A stretch of DNA of 8,558 nt from an uncultured bacterium. Its GTDB lineage: Bacteria; Patescibacteriota; Patescibacteriia; UBA1558; GWA2-36-10. Below, piece by piece: positions 6,587 to 8,558 of the stretch; the stretch's first letter is position 1; each line of letters opens with the position of its first letter. The notes under the pieces are model-generated. The model saw only the letters and a program-made list of their open reading frames with translations, made no database searches and was not told where the DNA came from. The stretch is from positions 1 through 8,558 of the forward strand of contig CALDOH010000125.1 of assembly GCA_937912185.1 (NCBI GenBank), in the 5' to 3' direction. The position numbers and the translations under genes are program-made.

Positions 6587-7009
6587 TTAATAACCGGTAG
6601 AACCAAAGCTACCTGCGCCTCTATCAGTATCATCAAGCTCAGATACCTCTTCCAGCTCAGGACTTTCATGCTGGGAAATTATCATCTGAGCTATTCTGTC
6701 TCCTATATTTATACTATATATTTCTTTACTCAAGTTTATCATCGCTATTTTTAGTTCTCCTCGATAATCAGAATCAATCACGCCCGCCAAAGTATGGATA
6801 GCATGTTTGGCAGCTAGACCTGAACGATCACGAATATTACCCCAGTAGCCTTCTGGTATTTCCATCACTATTCCTGTTTTTACCAAGGTATATTCTCCTG
6901 GCTCTAGCTCAACTGGCTCACAAGAATAAAGATCCATAGCTGCACTATGTTTAGAACCAAAGGTTGGCTGAGTAGCCTTGTCATTTATTTTTTTAAATTT
7001 TATCTTCAT
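6587..7009 (-). CDS. dut: dUTP diphosphatase (trimeric dUTPase)
   Basis: Hydrolyses dUTP to dUMP and pyrophosphate, keeping uracil out of DNA and supplying dUMP for thymidylate synthase. The 140-aa protein has all five motifs of the homotrimeric family: I AAMDLYS (23-29), II RDRSGLAAKH (60-69), III GVIDSDYRGELKI (76-88) with catalytic Asp79 and Tyr82, IV GDRIAQMII (103-111) and V DRGAGSFGSTG (129-139) with the uracil-stacking Phe135. Motif V has Ala and Ser where the usual form is RG[ST]GGFGSTG, a mild change. Size is typical of a single-domain dUTPase. It starts 9 bp after the 130-aa hypothetical gene and ends 16 bp before tdk, consistent with one transcript. No Shine-Dalgarno is visible before the ATG at 7009. 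Confidence 0.97.
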   Translation of the reverse strand: MKIKFKKINDKATQPTFGSKHSAAMDLYSCEPVELEPGEYTLVKTGIVMEIPEGYWGNIRDRSGLAAKHAIHTLAGVIDSDYRGELKIAMINLSKEIYSINIGDRIAQMIISQHESPELEEVSELDDTDRGAGSFGSTGY

Positions 7010-7018
7010 ACAAAAATT

Positions 7019-7411
7019 CTATAAATTTTCTAAATAGCTTATTACTTTATCAAGTATTGCATCGCCAGCCTCTACATCCTCCGAACCAACTCTTTCTAAA
7101 TGTTGAAAATCTTTACTGGTATAATTGGCAACAAAATTTGCCACATCACTGGCCAATGGCATTAGTTCTGCGCCGACAGGATCTGCTAAATAGTCTTCTT
7201 CAAACATCTGTAATTGATTAACCAATACTGTGAACCAGGCTTTCCTTATTTTAAGTCTATTATTTTCGTCAGTACTATGAATTATGTCTTTGGGTATATC
7301 ATTGCTATAATCGTCTTTCAATCTTCTGAAAAAAGTTAGATATCCCTCAATCATTAGATCTCTTTCTTTCTTAATATCTGGTTTATTTTCTAGCACACCT
7401 AAACTTTCCAT
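7019..7411 (-). CDS. hypothetical protein in the dTMP operon
   Basis: I do not recognise this 130-aa protein. It is acidic, without cysteines, signal peptide or membrane segment. It looks mostly helical, with two likely helical blocks: about 12-35 and 50-75 (including the aromatic stretch RKAWFTVLVNQLQMFEEDYL). A third helical region covers about 85-130 and ends in ILDKVISYLENL. The frame is open over its full length on the same strand as its neighbours, begins 52 bp after the thyX-like stop and ends 9 bp before dut. This packing argues for a real gene. The ATG at 7411 has no strong Shine-Dalgarno; an internal Met20 is a less likely start. Position between thymidylate synthase and dUTPase suggests a role tied to deoxyuridylate or thymidylate metabolism, for example as an accessory subunit or a degenerate all-alpha nucleotide hydrolase, but no metal-binding ExxE/D pattern typical of MazG or dimeric dUTPases could be assigned. 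Confidence 0.75.
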   Translation of the reverse strand: MESLGVLENKPDIKKERDLMIEGYLTFFRRLKDDYSNDIPKDIIHSTDENNRLKIRKAWFTVLVNQLQMFEEDYLADPVGAELMPLASDVANFVANYTSKDFQHLERVGSEDVEAGDAILDKVISYLENL

Positions 7412-7463
7412 ATGCTTATTTCTTTAACAATTCTAAATATTTAAATTTCTAACGAGATTCATA

Positions 7464-8558
7464 TTATTTCATTACAATATCATGTTCGCCACGCCTGACA
7501 TCAAAACGTCCTGGATCATCGTCTAGATGAAGCTTGAGGCCATATTGACTAAATTCTTTGAGTAAAATCTCGGCCATTTCAATGGCTCGACGTCGCAGAG
7601 TTGGATGAACAAATCTAGTAGCCCTGAGCTCCACCAGATAAACCAAGGCTGGCAAATCTCCAGTGACTCTATTTGGCAAGTTATAGCCCATAGCAGTATA
7701 ATACTGAGCTACTTCTGGTGTTAAATTTAATTGCTTTATTTTTTCTTCTTGAGAGGCAACTAGCTCCTGAGCTTTTTTCCGAACATCTTCTGGTAATGAA
7801 TCAAAATAAAATTGTTCCATGCCATGTTCAGTGGTCAGTAGTGGCATTCGTTGAGTAACAGCCCGATGTCTTTGAATATCGCGAAAAGATCCAAAATCAA
7901 GCATAAAACCAAATTGAACTGTACCGGCCTGAGCGACAAATTTTGGTAACTCAGTTTTCATTGGCCGAGATTCCAAAACTTCTTTGTACTCTTTTAACAA
8001 CTCTGCATCAATACCATTATGTAACAAGGTGGTTTCTGGATAAGCCTCATGAGTAAAATAATAATCCTCATTCATCCACTGGTGATTATAATTTTCAGTG
8101 GTCTCAAATATTTCATGACTAAAAGAGCTAGGATAAGAATCGAGCAAGGCCTCTTGGATTTTAGCAGCAATATGCCTAACTTCTTCTAGTGGGTGATGGC
8201 GGAGCAAAGCTAGCTTATCAGCCACCTGCCTCATGTTGCTGTGCCAGGCAATATTGGTAGAAGCTCCGGCTGGCAAAAATCCCCGCAAAATATCAAAACC
8301 TCGAGCAGCAATAGCTTTGTCATAAACAGCTTGTTTTTCTCCATCTTGAATAGGAAATTGTTCTTTGAGGTGAGCTTCAACTGGCCCCCTAGAAGCTAGA
8401 TAAAATTTGCGCCAATTTTCCAAAACTTCATTGGTTTCATCGGTACCAGCTGGATTAATAAACATCTGCTGAGAAAAATCTACATAGCGAGTAGAAGCTT
8501 CCTGCCCACTATATAAAGCCCAATCCTGAATAGCTTTGGCCGCCAACATAGAAATACC
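7464..8558 (-). CDS. thyX: ThyX-like flavin-dependent thymidylate synthase, tandem-repeat form (5' partial)
   Basis: Probable FAD-dependent thymidylate synthase, converting dUMP to dTMP with methylene-tetrahydrofolate and NADPH. The frame is open past the window edge (Gly-Ile-Ser precede the first Met at 8549), so the N-terminus is missing. Numbering from that Met, the visible part covers two ThyX-like halves. Half one has SGQEASTRYVDF (14-25), like the NExSxRY end of the ThyX motif, then FLPAGASTNIAWHSNMRQVADKL and ALLRHH (114-119). Half two has FRDIQRHRAVTQR (222-234), with the RHR flavin-binding triplet (227-229), then YNLPNRVTGDLPALVYLVELRATRF (289-313). The two halves carry different parts of the motif that normally sit together. 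Single-repeat ThyX is about 220-260 aa; long ThyX-like proteins of about 500 aa are known, as I recall, in Chlamydia. It heads the visible dTMP operon. Family assignment is firm; catalytic competence is inferred. Confidence 0.85.
   Translation of the reverse strand, partial: GISMLAAKAIQDWALYSGQEASTRYVDFSQQMFINPAGTDETNEVLENWRKFYLASRGPVEAHLKEQFPIQDGEKQAVYDKAIAARGFDILRGFLPAGASTNIAWHSNMRQVADKLALLRHHPLEEVRHIAAKIQEALLDSYPSSFSHEIFETTENYNHQWMNEDYYFTHEAYPETTLLHNGIDAELLKEYKEVLESRPMKTELPKFVAQAGTVQFGFMLDFGSFRDIQRHRAVTQRMPLLTTEHGMEQFYFDSLPEDVRKKAQELVASQEEKIKQLNLTPEVAQYYTAMGYNLPNRVTGDLPALVYLVELRATRFVHPTLRRRAIEMAEILLKEFSQYGLKLHLDDDPGRFDVRRGEHDIVMK

Noticed and set aside
7412..7463. Internal promoter in the 52-bp gap before the hypothetical gene
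   Set aside because: The gap is AT-rich, but no -35/-10 pair with suitable spacing stands out.
1..8558. CRISPR array, insertion sequence, tRNA or rRNA genes, recoded TGA codons
   Set aside because: No spaced direct repeats, transposase motifs, terminal inverted repeats, tRNA-like cloverleaf or rRNA sequence was seen, and all genes read normally in the standard code.

Overview
The window looks like a piece of chromosome from an AT-rich bacterium with compact gene packing, short intergenic gaps and mostly weak or absent Shine-Dalgarno sequences. The standard genetic code fits: Trp is TGG, every complete gene ends in TAA, and no in-frame TGA is needed. A long two-repeat ThyX-like protein, shortened or fused housekeeping enzymes and a salvage-oriented nucleotide gene set suggest a reduced-genome lineage such as Patescibacteria (Candidate Phyla Radiation). 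That placement is inference from gene style, not from a phylogenetic marker.

Plus strand, 28-3485: a guaB-type IMP dehydrogenase/GMP reductase gene is followed 8 bp later by a single 676-codon gene that encodes MiaB (tRNA methylthiotransferase) fused in frame to MiaA (tRNA dimethylallyltransferase). MiaA makes i6A37 and MiaB turns it into ms2i6A37, so one polypeptide carries two consecutive steps of one tRNA modification. The MiaA half lacks the helical insertion usually present in the family.

Convergent intergenic region, 3486-3752: this is not empty. The minus strand has, in order, a stem-loop terminator for the gatB operon, a near-consensus sigma70 promoter (TTGACA, 17 bp, TATATA with an extended TG), about 190 nt of GC-rich sequence that folds into a branched structure closed by a perfect 10-bp stem, and an intrinsic terminator whose U-tract overlaps the miaBA stop codon. 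I read this as an independently transcribed structured small RNA of no family I recognise. It is the strongest candidate for something undescribed here.

Minus strand, 8558 down to 3753: a probable operon, thyX-like (5' end outside the window), a 130-aa hypothetical gene, dut, tdk, tmk and gatB, with gaps of 7 to 52 bp. Dut supplies dUMP, ThyX converts dUMP to dTMP, Tdk salvages thymidine to dTMP, and Tmk makes dTDP. The four enzymes together form a dTMP module. GatB, a subunit of the Asp/Glu-tRNA amidotransferase, is appended at the end without gatC or gatA. The ThyX-like protein is a tandem repeat in which the two halves appear to have kept complementary parts of the ThyX motif.
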